DNA of 64,000 bases from a bacterium. GTDB taxonomy: Bacteria > Krumholzibacteriota > Krumholzibacteriia > LZORAL124-64-63. The notes under the pieces are model-generated. The model saw only the letters and a program-made list of their open reading frames with translations, was not told where the DNA came from and searched no databases. Below, in pieces: positions 23,730-32,712 of the stretch (positions within the stretch are counted from its first letter, which is position 1; the number at the start of each line of letters is the position of its first letter). Where the stretch lies: positions 1 through 64,000 of the forward strand of contig JADJQR010000001.1 in NCBI GenBank assembly GCA_016712675.1, given 5' to 3'. Made by a program: the position numbers and the translations under genes.

Positions 23730-24230
23730 ATGACCGAGCCGATCCGCCTGTTCGTCACCGGCGGCACCTTCGACAAGGAGTACAACGAGCGCGACGGCTC
23801 GTTGTACTTCAAGGACACCCACATGGCCGAGATGCTGAAGCTCGGACGCAGCCTGGCCGACGTCGAGGTCCGCACGCTGATGATGGTCGACTCGCTGGAG
23901 ATGACCGACGACGACCGGCAGGTGATCCTGGCGCAGTGCCGCTCCTGCCCGCGCGACCGCATCGTGATCACCCATGGGACCGACACCATGGAGATCACCG
24001 CCCGCCTGCTGGGCCAGGCCGGGCTGCCCAAGGTGATTGTCCTGACCGGGGCCATGATCCCCTACGCGTTCGGCAGCTCGGACGGGCTGTTCAATCTTGG
24101 CGGGGCCCTGGCGTTTGCCCAGAGCCTGCCCCCCGGCGTCTATATCGCCATGAACGGCAGGCACTTCCGCTGGGATAACGTCCGCAAGAACCGGCAGCAG
24201 GGCGTGTTTGAGGAGCTGCCGCCGGGCTGA
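23730..24230 (+). CDS. Short asparaginase-like protein (N-terminal domain only)
   Basis: 166 residues, about half the length of a type I/II asparaginase. It keeps the catalytic Thr motifs TGGTFD (10-15) and THGTDTMEITARLL, and PKVIVLTGAM, but has no C-terminal domain. The ATG follows AAAGGA. Short asparaginase-domain proteins of this size are a known group whose substrate is unsettled. It is probably co-transcribed with the HAD gene. The 472 bases after it hold two hairpins and no gene. Confidence 0.85.
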   Translation: MTEPIRLFVTGGTFDKEYNERDGSLYFKDTHMAEMLKLGRSLADVEVRTLMMVDSLEMTDDDRQVILAQCRSCPRDRIVITHGTDTMEITARLLGQAGLPKVIVLTGAMIPYAFGSSDGLFNLGGALAFAQSLPPGVYIAMNGRHFRWDNVRKNRQQGVFEELPPG

Positions 24231-24250
24231 GATCACGCGAACGGGAGTGT

Positions 24251-24332
24251 GCGGACAATTGGATATTTGATGTCCGCAATTGGAGAATATGCACGAACTT
24301 GCGGACGGGGTGCCCCAAAAAGGTACCCCGTC
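24251..24332 (+). terminator. Tandem hairpins after the asparaginase-like gene
   Basis: GCGGACA (24251-24257) pairs with TGTCCGC (24271-24277). A stronger stem, GACGGGGTGCC (24304-24314) with GGTACCCCGTC (24322-24332), encloses CCAAAAA with one G-U pair. It is followed by TGGCCTTCTTGGG. The rest of the intergenic region to 24702 shows nothing that I can name. Confidence 0.55.
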
Positions 24333-24702
24333 TGGCCTTCTTGGGTTGGTGGGCGATCTGGAGAAGGGACGTGATCGGCGGCACCACCTGACACACACCC
24401 TGGGTCATGCATGCGTCCGAGATGATGTGGCAGCTCCTATTGCCTGTTCGATGGTGCCGCCGATGCACACGATTCGGGCCTCCGCAACCCGGTGATGGGG
24501 CGCGGACGAGACGGGACGGACGGACCGGGCTGGCCGAAGGCGACCTTGGGCGAGGGTCGTTGGAGGCTGGTCCGGTCCTCTTCGTGGCCTGGAGCGACGC
24601 CGTGGGTTCCGGGGTTCGTGCGTGCGGTTTCGCGCCGGTCATGCTATTGATGGACGCGTCGTCGTACACGTTTCCTCTCATGGTTGAAGGAGCCGTCGCC
24701 GC

Positions 24703-24993
24703 ATGCTGAAGTTCCCTGCGCCGTTCCCCGCTGCGGTCTTCGTCTGCACGAACAAGCGCCCGGACGGCGCACCCAAGCCGTGTTGCGCCGACCGTGGCGG
24801 CGTCCAACTGCGCGAGGAACTCAAGCAGATGGCCCGCGACCAGGGTCTCGAGGGGCGCGTGAAGATCTTCGCCAGCGGCTGCCTGGGCGGCTGCGAACAG
24901 GGCGTCGTGGCGTTGTCCTACCCGAAGAACGAGTTGATGCTGGGCGTGAAGCAGGAGGACCTGCAGCGGATCCTCGACGAAGCGGTCGGCTGA
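24703..24993 (+). CDS. 2Fe-2S thioredoxin-like ferredoxin
   Basis: 96 residues of the (2Fe-2S) thioredoxin-fold ferredoxin type. Cysteines are C15 (VFVCTNKRPDG), the pair KPCCADRGG at about 27-28, and GCLGGCEQG at about 60 and 64, followed by the conserved VVALSYP strand. GAAGGAG lies upstream. It ends 14 bases before the permease gene, with which it is probably co-transcribed. The role is electron transfer or cluster delivery; the partner is unknown. Confidence 0.85.
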   Translation: MLKFPAPFPAAVFVCTNKRPDGAPKPCCADRGGVQLREELKQMARDQGLEGRVKIFASGCLGGCEQGVVALSYPKNELMLGVKQEDLQRILDEAVG

Positions 24994-25007
24994 CGGAAGG
25001 CGACCGG

Positions 25008-26135
25008 ATGCACGACGGCGGCAAGATCCTGCCCCGGGCCCCGTTGACCAGCCGCATCTTCCTGGTGGCCCTGGTCATCGCCATCAGTTTCCTGTTCCTC
25101 AAGATGATCCGTCCGTTCCTGACGGCGCTGCTGCTGGCAGGCATCGCCGCCTCGCTGGCGCAGCCGTTGTACGGGCGGATAGTGCGGGTCTTCCGCGGGC
25201 GGCGGCGCGGTGCGGCCATCGCCGTGATCGCGCTGGTGGTGCTGGTGGTGCTGTTGCCGCTGGCCGGCCTGCTGGGGCTGGTTGCGGCCGAAGCGGTCCA
25301 CGTAGGCGAGGCAGCCGTCCCCTGGGTGCAGGACAAGCTGAGCCATCCCGACCAGATCGAGACCTGGCTCCGCGCGCTGCCGATCTACGAGCACATCGAG
25401 CCCTACCGCGAAGACATCCTCACGCGCGCGGGGCAGGCCGTCGGCTTCCTCAGCCGGCTGCTGATCGGCGGGCTGCAGTCGGTCACCAGCGGCACGCTCA
25501 ACTTCCTGTTCATGCTCGGCATCATGCTCTACGCCATGTACTTCTTCCTGGAGCAGGGCGGCAGGCTGGTCGACCGCATCCTGTGGTACCTGCCGCTGGA
25601 GGACGCCGAGGAGCGCCTGCTGCTGGACAAGTTCCGCTCGGTCACGCGGGCCACGCTCAAGGGCACGGCCGTCATCGGCCTGCTGCAGGGGACGCTGGCG
25701 GGGATCGCGTTCGCGGTGGCGGGCGTCCCGAGCGCGCTGTTCTGGGGCGCGCTGATGGTGGTGCTGTCGGTGATCCCGGGCATCGGCATCGGCCTGGTCT
25801 GGGTCCCGGCGTCGATCGTGCTGGTGTCAAGCGGGCACACGACCGCGGGCATCGTGCTGGCGGTGTTCTGCGGCGCCATCGTCGGCAGCATCGACAACGT
25901 GCTGCGGCCGCGCCTGGTGGGCCAAGACACGAAGCTGCCGGACCTGCTGATCCTGCTCTCGACGCTGGGCGGCGTGGCGATGTTCGGGATGCTGGGCCTG
26001 CTCATCGGCCCGGTCCTGGCGGCGCTGTTCGTGACGGTGTGGGAGATCTACGGGCGCATGTTTGCCGCGGTGCTCCCGGCGGGGGCGCACCGCGGCGAGG
26101 AACCGCCTAGTCCCACTCCGCCGTCGCAACCTTGA
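25008..26135 (+). CDS. AI-2E family (PerM-like) membrane permease
   Basis: 375 residues with about eight transmembrane segments in the AI-2E/PerM arrangement: two N-terminal helices (IFLVALVIAISFLFLKMI, FLTALLLAGIAASLAQPLY), a third (AAIAVIALVVLVVLLPLAGL), a soluble segment, then the conserved block GTLAGIAFAVAGVPSALFWG, IPGIGIGLVWVPASI and the end motif GSIDNVLRPRLVG, followed by PDLLILLSTLGGVAMFGMLG. The substrate is not predictable. Its 3' end overlaps the convergent pyruvate kinase gene by 29 bases. Confidence 0.9.
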   Translation: MHDGGKILPRAPLTSRIFLVALVIAISFLFLKMIRPFLTALLLAGIAASLAQPLYGRIVRVFRGRRRGAAIAVIALVVLVVLLPLAGLLGLVAAEAVHVGEAAVPWVQDKLSHPDQIETWLRALPIYEHIEPYREDILTRAGQAVGFLSRLLIGGLQSVTSGTLNFLFMLGIMLYAMYFFLEQGGRLVDRILWYLPLEDAEERLLLDKFRSVTRATLKGTAVIGLLQGTLAGIAFAVAGVPSALFWGALMVVLSVIPGIGIGLVWVPASIVLVSSGHTTAGIVLAVFCGAIVGSIDNVLRPRLVGQDTKLPDLLILLSTLGGVAMFGMLGLLIGPVLAALFVTVWEIYGRMFAAVLPAGAHRGEEPPSPTPPSQP

Positions 26136-27528
26136 TGATGTTCGTGGTGCCCGACACGTTGAACGGCAGTCCGGCGGTGATGACCACCGGCTGGCCCGGC
26201 TTGACGTAACCGTTCTGCAGCGCGGCGCCGATGGCGCGGCGCTCCAGGTCCTCGGCATTGGCGGTCTCGGGCATCAGCACCGGCACCGCGCCGAAGGTCA
26301 GCGCCAGGCGCACGGCGGTCTTCGGGTGCGGCGTCATCGCCAGCAGCGGCTGCCGCGGCCGGTAGCGCGCCACCAGGCGCGTCGTGCTGCCGCTGGTTGT
26401 GCAGGTCAGGATGGCGGCCGCCCCGATGTCGGTGGCCATCTCGACGGCCGTGTGCGCGACGGCGGCCTCGAAGCTCAGCCGTGCCGCGTCCTTCAGCTTC
26501 GCGTTCCAGCCTTCGTGGTCGAACAGCGGCTCCACGTCGGCCGCCACCTTCGCCATCACCCTGACCGCCTGCACGGGGAAGGCGCCGGCGGCGGTCTCTT
26601 CCGAGAGCATCACCGCGTCGGTGCCGTCCAGGATGGCGTTGGCCACGTCGGTCACCTCGGCGCGCGTGGGGCGCGGGTGCTCGACCATCGAGCGCAGCAT
26701 CTGCGTAGCGGTGATCACCGGCTTGGCCGCCGCGTTCGTCTTGGCGATGAGCATCTTCTGCGCGCGTGGCACGGTCTCCAGCGGGATCTCCACGCCCAGG
26801 TCGCCGCGCGCGACCATGATGCCGTCGGCCACCTGGATGATCTCGTCGATGTTCGCCAGCGCCTCGAACTTCTCGATCTTGGCGATCAGCGGCACGTCGT
26901 AGCCGCCCTCGGTGATGACCTTCTTGACCGTCATCACGTCATGGGCCGTCCGCACGAAGCTGAGCGCGATGAAGTCCACGTCCTGGGCCAGGCCGAACTC
27001 CAGGTCGCGCTTGTCCTTCTCGGTGAGGATGGGCGCGTTGATGCTCCGGTGCGGCAGGTTGATGCCCTTGTTCGACCCGAGCGGCCCGCCGGCAATCACC
27101 CGGCAACGGATGTCGCGATCGCTGGTCGATTCCACCTCCAACTCCAGCAGTCCGTCGGCCAGCAGCAGGATGTCGCCGGTACGTACGTTGGCCGGCAGGT
27201 CGGCGTAGGTCAGGCCCACCTCGTGCTCGTCGCCGGGCACGTCGCGGTTCGTCAACGTGAACGGCTGTCCGTTGTGCAGCGTGACGGTGCCACCCGCCAG
27301 CGGCCCGGTGCGGATCTTCGGGCCCGAGAGGTCCTGCAGGATCGCCACCTGGCGGTTCAGCTTCAAGGCCACCGCGCGGATGTCGCGGATCGTCTGCGCA
27401 TGCTGCTCCATCGTCCCGTGCGAGAAGTTCAGGCGGGCGACGTTCATGCCCGCCTCGACCAGCTTCTCGAGGATCTCGGGGCTGCGGCTGGCCGGCCCGA
27501 TCGTGCAGATGATCTTGGTCTTGGTCAT
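26107..27528 (-). CDS. pyk: Pyruvate kinase
   Basis: 473 residues, full length. It begins MTKTKIICTIGPASRSPEIL and has NVARLNFSHG, ILQDLSGPKIRTG, NLPHRSINAPILTEKD, FIALSFVRTAHD, the active-site region PLIAKIEKFEALANIDEI, VARGDLGVEIPLE, and the signature ITATQMLRSMVEHPRPTRAEVTDVANAI (split here for length by convention at ATQML). It catalyses phosphoenolpyruvate plus ADP to pyruvate plus ATP in the cytoplasm. It is downstream of an SDR gene by 15 bases in the same operon. The ribosome site is GGAGCAGGAC. Confidence 0.96.
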   Translation of the reverse strand: MTKTKIICTIGPASRSPEILEKLVEAGMNVARLNFSHGTMEQHAQTIRDIRAVALKLNRQVAILQDLSGPKIRTGPLAGGTVTLHNGQPFTLTNRDVPGDEHEVGLTYADLPANVRTGDILLLADGLLELEVESTSDRDIRCRVIAGGPLGSNKGINLPHRSINAPILTEKDKRDLEFGLAQDVDFIALSFVRTAHDVMTVKKVITEGGYDVPLIAKIEKFEALANIDEIIQVADGIMVARGDLGVEIPLETVPRAQKMLIAKTNAAAKPVITATQMLRSMVEHPRPTRAEVTDVANAILDGTDAVMLSEETAAGAFPVQAVRVMAKVAADVEPLFDHEGWNAKLKDAARLSFEAAVAHTAVEMATDIGAAAILTCTTSGSTTRLVARYRPRQPLLAMTPHPKTAVRLALTFGAVPVLMPETANAEDLERRAIGAALQNGYVKPGQPVVITAGLPFNVSGTTNIIKVATAEWD

Positions 27529-27543
27529 CGGTCCTGCTCCGGT

Positions 27544-28386
27544 TCAGTCCAGGAAGAAGTCGTTGAACAGAGGCGTGCCCGGCCGGACGGCGTAGCGATC
27601 CAGATCGGTCTGTCCTTCTTCGGCCAGGATGTCCTCGTCTGTATAGAAATGGCCGGTGCAGGCCCGGCTGTCGCGCGTCAGCAGGTACCAGGCGGCGTCG
27701 GCCACGATCTCCGGCTTCCGGCTGGCGTTTGCCATCTTCTCGCCCCCCAACAGGTTGCGCACGGCCGCGGTGTCGATGGCCGTGCGCGGCCACAGGGCGT
27801 TGAAGGCGACGCCCTGATCGCGGAATTCCTCGGTCATGCCCAGCACCCAGGCGCTCATCGCGTACTTGGCCACGGTGTAGGCGGCGTGGCCGGCGAACCA
27901 GCGAGGGTGCATGGTCAGGGGCGGGCTCAGGTTCAGCACATGGGGGTTGGGTGCCTTCAGCAGATGCGGCATGGCGCTCTGAGTGACCAGGAAGCTGCCA
28001 CGCGCATTGATGTCGAACATGCGGTCGTACATCTTCATCGGCGTCTCGAGCAGCCCCGTCAGGCTGATGGCGCTGGCGTTGTTGACCACGATGTCGAGAC
28101 CGCCGAACGCGTCCACGGTCGCCGCCACCGCGGCCTGCACCTGTTCGTCATCGCGGATGTCGCACTTGCAGGCCAGGGCGCGGCCGCCGGCCTGCTCGAT
28201 CTCCTCCGCTGCACTGTGGATGGTCCCCGGCAGCTTGGGGTGCTCGGTCGTGGTCTTGGCCAGGATCGCCACGTTTGCGCCGTCGCGCGCCACCCGGACG
28301 GCGATGGCCCGGCCGATGCCACGGCTGGCGCCGGTGATCAGGAGCGTTCTGCCGCGGAGGGTGCGGTCGCTGTGGGGAGCGGGCAT
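27544..28386 (-). CDS. Short-chain dehydrogenase/reductase (HSDL2-like)
   Basis: 280 residues from the ATG at 28386 (AAAGGAC). The Rossmann motif TGASRGIGRAIA, the NNASAI strand, and the catalytic Ser (NLSPPL) with YTVAK are intact. The pattern around LSPPLTMHPRWFAGHAAYT resembles the HSDL2 group of SDRs. It uses NAD(P)(H) on an unknown, perhaps fatty-acyl or steroid-like, substrate. It is the first gene before pyk on the same strand with 15 bases between, so co-transcription is likely. Confidence 0.9.
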   Translation of the reverse strand: MPAPHSDRTLRGRTLLITGASRGIGRAIAVRVARDGANVAILAKTTTEHPKLPGTIHSAAEEIEQAGGRALACKCDIRDDEQVQAAVAATVDAFGGLDIVVNNASAISLTGLLETPMKMYDRMFDINARGSFLVTQSAMPHLLKAPNPHVLNLSPPLTMHPRWFAGHAAYTVAKYAMSAWVLGMTEEFRDQGVAFNALWPRTAIDTAAVRNLLGGEKMANASRKPEIVADAAWYLLTRDSRACTGHFYTDEDILAEEGQTDLDRYAVRPGTPLFNDFFLD

Positions 28387-28496
28387 GGCTGTCCTTTCGG
28401 GTGTGCCGTGGTGCGGCACCGGGGCGGCTGCGACCGCGACCGCGGGTATCCTGAGGCATGGCGGTCGTTTCGGCAAGCATGGGGCGCGCCGCGCCG

Positions 28497-29570
28497 TCAA
28501 TCCGCGATAGTCCTCACCCAGAGGTCCGAGCGCCCTGATTCCTCGCGCACGAACGCCAGCGTCGACCCGACCGGGGACCAACGGGCGGCCCATTCGCTCA
28601 CGCCGTCCGGTGTCAGACACGTGGGATCGAGCGAACCATCCGCGGGTACGAGCCAGACCGAATCCGTCTGGCCGTCGTGGACCCGGTACGAGAGATTCCT
28701 GCCGGATGGTGACCACGCCACGTCATTCTCTGTTGCGGCATCGTCCGTGATGCGTCGTGGCGCCGTCGTGCCGTCACTGTCCGTCATCCAGATGTCTGTC
28801 TGGCCGCCCCGCCGCGAACTGAAGGCGATGAGGGTGTCGTCCGGGGACCAGATCGGATCATGGTCGGCCCCGTTGCCGGAGGTGACCGCGACCGAGACAC
28901 CCGTGTCCATGTCTCTCGTTGTGATCAGTTTCATCGGAGCGGCGGGCACCCAGTACCAGTATGCCACGCGCTCACCGAGATGCGACCACGTGAAGCCCCC
29001 GGCGCCGTCGGTAGGGCCGTGGACGTCGACGATCGTGCAGCCGTATCCGCCCAGGTCATAGACGACAAGTTCGTAGTCTTGCGAGGACACGCAGCCAGGA
29101 CTCCTGTCGAGGGCCGCCGCCAATCGCGAGCCATCGAAGGACCAGAACGGGCGGCGGATGCAGCCGCCGTCATCATCGGAGCAGGGATGACTGAACGCCC
29201 GCTCCTGCCCGCCGGGATAGGTGACGAGGCGGATCTCGGTCGAAGCGGCACTCGCGGTCAACAGGATCTGGGATCCGTCGGGTGACCAGCGCAGCGTGTC
29301 GATGGCTTCGCCCGTCGGCGCCAGGACGGTGACGGCTCGTGTTGCGACATCCAGAACGGCGATCTCGATCAAGACTCCGTTCTGCCGGAGGTAGGCGATC
29401 TTCCGACCGTCAGGGGACCAGGCCAGATCCAATTCGCGGTGATCATCGTCCGTCATGCGTGTGGTCGTTGCGGGCACCAGTGGATCCAGGGGTTCACGCG
29501 TGCCGCAGCCACCCGCGCCCAACATCCAGAGGATCGCGACAAGCGCCGCGCCAGCCATTGAGCGCGACAT
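28497..29570 (-). CDS. TolB/WD40-like beta-propeller lipoprotein
   Basis: 357 residues from the ATG at 29570 (GGGAGGCG). The lipobox is MLGAGGCGT. Six or so PD40-type repeats follow, each with a WSPDG-like core: LAWSPDGRKIAYL, LRWSPDGSQILLT, PFWSFDGSRLAAA, PIWSPDDTLIAFSS, VAWSPSGRNLSYR, ARWSPVGSTLAFV. This builds a propeller on the cell envelope that probably scaffolds proteins. It is the last of five minus-strand genes running from 33995 with short gaps, so it likely serves the same envelope complex. Confidence 0.85.
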   Translation of the reverse strand: MSRSMAGAALVAILWMLGAGGCGTREPLDPLVPATTTRMTDDDHRELDLAWSPDGRKIAYLRQNGVLIEIAVLDVATRAVTVLAPTGEAIDTLRWSPDGSQILLTASAASTEIRLVTYPGGQERAFSHPCSDDDGGCIRRPFWSFDGSRLAAALDRSPGCVSSQDYELVVYDLGGYGCTIVDVHGPTDGAGGFTWSHLGERVAYWYWVPAAPMKLITTRDMDTGVSVAVTSGNGADHDPIWSPDDTLIAFSSRRGGQTDIWMTDSDGTTAPRRITDDAATENDVAWSPSGRNLSYRVHDGQTDSVWLVPADGSLDPTCLTPDGVSEWAARWSPVGSTLAFVREESGRSDLWVRTIAD

Positions 29571-29614
29571 GTTCGCCTCCCGGCGTTCGTTTCGCGTGAC
29601 CAACCGGTCTCCGG

Positions 29615-30619
29615 CTACGGGCGGCGGCGCGTGTTGCCCGGCGCTCCGCGCGACAGCGTGTCCTTCCCCATCTCCTCCACCCGCACGAACACCGCCCGCC
29701 CCGTGATCCGGGGCGGCAATCCGTCGGCGAAGCTGAGACTCAGGTCGCCCGACAGGATCTCGCCGGGGGCGCCGGGCCCGCCGGGCCCGCCGGGGGCGCC
29801 GATCACGTCCAGCGGGATCACCACGGTCACGGGATCGGGTCGGCCGGGAATCAGGGCACCGATCTCACGCGTGCCCGTCAGGATCGGTGTCGGTTCGAGC
29901 GCGCCCCGGAAGCCGACCACGATCGTGCGCGCAGCGGCGGAGCCGGGCCACTCCACGTTCGTGCGCCGGTAGCTGAACGAGGTCGCGCCGGACTCGGGCT
30001 CGAACACGAAGCCGGTGCCGTCCAGGTCGCTGCCGTCGAGACAGCTCGGGTCGCCGGAGATCGCCGGTGTCGACAGGCACAGCCCGAAATCGCGCGTGAC
30101 CTGCCGATCGGCGTCCACCGGCGTGAAGCCGGCCAGATGCAGGCGCTCCACGGTGACGACGAGACCCGACCCGAGGCGGAACTCGCCGATGAACGCGCCG
30201 GCCAGGTCCTCGCCGCGGTAGGTCAGGTCCAACTCCAGGCGGTTGCGGGTTCCGGTCAGGTGGTCGGGCTCGAGATCGATCGTGCCCTGGCACTCGAGCT
30301 GGCGGTTCTCCAGGTCGACAGTGATCCGGTCCAGGATGCCGCCCCCGATGCGCTCCGTCTCCCGACCATCGCGATCCAGACGCACGATGCGTACCGTCGC
30401 GGCCAGCCGATCCGGATTCCGCAGCATCTCGGCGAGGGTCGGCGGCGCCGCCTTGGCACCGTCGGCGCCGGGCAGTGGCGCCTGGACAAGGATCGCCAGT
30501 GACGCCCTGGGCGCCTCGACCGGCGAATCCGACATGCAGCCGGCCAAGGCGACGAGCAGCAGGACGGCCACGGCGCGGGGGCGAACCGGGCACCTGGGAG
30601 AATGGCGGTCGCGTGTCAT
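29615..30619 (-). CDS. Lipoprotein of unknown function
   Basis: 334 residues with lipobox VALAGCMS near residue 28. Beta-rich domains follow, with PDRLAATVRIVRLDRDGRET and LELDLTYRGEDLAGAFIGEF, and a Gly-Pro-rich collagen-like stretch (APGGPGGPGAPGE) near residue 285. No family is recognised. It begins 9 bases after the upstream barrel gene and belongs to the CsgG-type operon; a surface or periplasmic lipid-anchored role is inferred. Confidence 0.7.
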   Translation of the reverse strand: MTRDRHSPRCPVRPRAVAVLLLVALAGCMSDSPVEAPRASLAILVQAPLPGADGAKAAPPTLAEMLRNPDRLAATVRIVRLDRDGRETERIGGGILDRITVDLENRQLECQGTIDLEPDHLTGTRNRLELDLTYRGEDLAGAFIGEFRLGSGLVVTVERLHLAGFTPVDADRQVTRDFGLCLSTPAISGDPSCLDGSDLDGTGFVFEPESGATSFSYRRTNVEWPGSAAARTIVVGFRGALEPTPILTGTREIGALIPGRPDPVTVVIPLDVIGAPGGPGGPGAPGEILSGDLSLSFADGLPPRITGRAVFVRVEEMGKDTLSRGAPGNTRRRP

Positions 30620-30628
30620 GTTCGCTCG

Positions 30629-31564
30629 CTATCGGTGGAGGTGCAGGAACAGCGACCCGAAGCTGCCGCCGGCCGACCTGCCGGCTTCGAGAACAAGACC
30701 GAGCGGGCTGCCGAGTTCGAATCCAGCGCAGATCAGGCCGTCGGTGCGCCGGACGTCCACGTCGTCGTTGGCCAGCATCTGCGGCTCCGCCAGGACGTCG
30801 AAGACGACCACGGCGTCATAGCTGGCCCGCAGGTGGTGCCTCACCCAGCCCATGGCGACATAGGGGGCGAAGCCGCCGAAGCGCTTGCCGACCTCCAGCA
30901 GGAGGAAGCGGCTCGACTCCTCGAAGGAGAGATTGACTTCGTAGGGGGCGGTGACGTCGCCCTCGGTGAGCTGTCCGCGGGCGCTGAATCGGCGTTCGGT
31001 CAGGAAGCTCGCTCCCGCCGCCAGCGACACCTGCGGGGCGTGGCCACCGTCGAGCAGGCGCAGGCGAAGCCCGCCGCCGAAGATGGGCTTCAAGTTCTCG
31101 AGATCGACGGAGCGGGTGATGTCAGGTTGATCTCCCAGCGTGAGGCCCGCGCGGAGCAGCAGATCCAGGCCGGCCAGCACGGTCGCACGCGGGCCGCGGT
31201 CGCGGTGCAGCAGCCCGATGCTCGCGTCGGCGAAGGCGGCGATGACGGCGCTCTCGACGCGGTCGGCTCCCGACGGGTCGTCCACGGTGTAGTCAGGGTT
31301 CGCGACGGTGAACTCCGCGCCGCGAAGACCGACGGACAGGGCCGCGTGCCCCAAGCCGGGCCGCACCGTGGCGGTTGCGCTGGAGGGGCCGGTGCCCGCG
31401 ATCATCGTGCCCAAGTGAGGTGTCGCGTCCGCGAGCGTCTGCCGTGCCAGGTCCTGGGCGCGCGCCATGTAGAGGATGAACTCCTCGGGCGTCTGCTGGG
31501 CGGCGGCTCGACCTCCCGCGCTCGCGATCAGCAGGGCGATGACCCCAATGGTGAACCGTATCAT
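30629..31564 (-). CDS. Outer-membrane beta-barrel protein
   Basis: 311 residues from the ATG at 31564; longer starts lack support. The signal peptide ends near residue 22 (GRAAAQQ). A helical plug-like start (TPEEFILYMARAQDLARQTL) precedes many amphipathic strands (LLLRAGLTLGDQ, FGGGLRLRLLDGG, EVNLSFEESSRFLLLEVGKR, VAMGWVRHHLRASYDAVVVF). It lies 17 bases after the preceding barrel gene in the operon. The family is not recognised. Confidence 0.7.
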   Translation of the reverse strand: MIRFTIGVIALLIASAGGRAAAQQTPEEFILYMARAQDLARQTLADATPHLGTMIAGTGPSSATATVRPGLGHAALSVGLRGAEFTVANPDYTVDDPSGADRVESAVIAAFADASIGLLHRDRGPRATVLAGLDLLLRAGLTLGDQPDITRSVDLENLKPIFGGGLRLRLLDGGHAPQVSLAAGASFLTERRFSARGQLTEGDVTAPYEVNLSFEESSRFLLLEVGKRFGGFAPYVAMGWVRHHLRASYDAVVVFDVLAEPQMLANDDVDVRRTDGLICAGFELGSPLGLVLEAGRSAGGSFGSLFLHLHR

Positions 31565-31581
31565 GGTCGGGCTCGCCTTCC

Positions 31582-32712
31582 TCAGAGATTGCCCACGACC
31601 GTCAGCGAAGTCTGGTAGCCGCTCAGGTCGAGGCCGCCGCCGGCGGCATCTCCCGTGTACAGACGCAGTCCCAATCCGGCGCGGATGCGCGACGACACGC
31701 AGAAGCCGCCGTCGACACCCAGCGTCAGGACAGCTGCCCGTCCCGTCCCGTACTCGTTTCCGTCGATCAGACGCCAGGCGGCGACGGGGCCCAGGTGCCA
31801 GGGCCGCTCTTGGCGGCCGCCCAGCCAAGCGCCGCTGATCGACCAGTACAGTTCGTTGCCGTACAGGCGCAGGTTGTTGAGGGCGGCGCCGGCCTCGTCG
31901 TAGGTCGTGGCGCCGTCGCGCACCAGATAGGAACCATGGGTCTCAAGGCGCAGGTGACGGGTGCTCTTCTCGACGCCCAGGCTCGTCCGCGCGTACCAGT
32001 TCTGATCGTAGACGAGCACGCCGTCGACCGTGTCACCCGTGTAGTCGGCGTAGGTGAAGCCGGCCCAGGCACGAGCTCCGTCACGAGTCGTCTCGGCTCG
32101 CAACGAGAGGTTGAACTGGTCGCCCGGATCGTAGTCGTCGATGCCGGCGTAGGACTCGTAGGCGCCGGCGATCTCGTACGCCACGGTCGCGCCCAGGAGG
32201 AACGGACCGCGTTCGACGGCGCCGCCGGCCATGAAGCTCAGACCCAGACCAGCTCCCAGTCGCCGCAGCGGTATCGACAGGAAGTCCTGGGACAGGTAGT
32301 GGGAGACCAGCCATTCGCTCTCGAGGTCGAGTCCGCGCTTGCCTGTCGGCAGATTCAGGCCCAGGGCCAGGAAGACGCGGTCCTGGGCGAGCGAGCGGTT
32401 GAATTGGAACCGCAGGTCGCTCAAGCCGGACAGGCGATGGACGTCGCCGTCGACCTCGGCCTGGCTGCTGCCGCGGGCCAGGAAATACCGGAGCTCGGCG
32501 TTATCGCGCAGGGGCAGGAAGCCGCTGAGGGGCGCGACCACCTGCCGGACCGTGACTTTGCGGTCACCCTGCTCCAGCGTCCAGCCGGTCATCACGAACC
32601 CGGTCTCGATCTCCGGAGGGGTGCCGTAGACAACCTGGGCTCGTGCCGGCCCGGCGGCCGCGAACGGTGCCGCGAGCAGGAAGGCGCCGAGCCACCTGGC
32701 GATGTTCCTCAT
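31582..32712 (-). CDS. Outer-membrane beta-barrel protein
   Basis: 376 residues, start overlapping the previous stop as ATGA (32712-32709), so translationally coupled. The signal peptide ends near residue 25 (GPARAQ). Strand-rich sequence resembles transporter-like barrels: LRFQFNRSLAQDRVFLALGL, PTGKRGLDLESEWLVSHYLS, GLGLSFMAGGAVERGPFLLG, NLSLRAETTRDGARAWAGFT. It may be the exit channel or partner of the CsgG-like lipoprotein encoded just upstream; this is inference from gene order. Confidence 0.75.
   Translation of the reverse strand: MRNIARWLGAFLLAAPFAAAGPARAQVVYGTPPEIETGFVMTGWTLEQGDRKVTVRQVVAPLSGFLPLRDNAELRYFLARGSSQAEVDGDVHRLSGLSDLRFQFNRSLAQDRVFLALGLNLPTGKRGLDLESEWLVSHYLSQDFLSIPLRRLGAGLGLSFMAGGAVERGPFLLGATVAYEIAGAYESYAGIDDYDPGDQFNLSLRAETTRDGARAWAGFTYADYTGDTVDGVLVYDQNWYARTSLGVEKSTRHLRLETHGSYLVRDGATTYDEAGAALNNLRLYGNELYWSISGAWLGGRQERPWHLGPVAAWRLIDGNEYGTGRAAVLTLGVDGGFCVSSRIRAGLGLRLYTGDAAGGGLDLSGYQTSLTVVGNL

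Noticed and set aside
26062-29061. Plus-strand open frame of 999 codons
   Set aside because: Antisense shadow of pyruvate kinase and the SDR; both minus-strand proteins are full length with family motifs.
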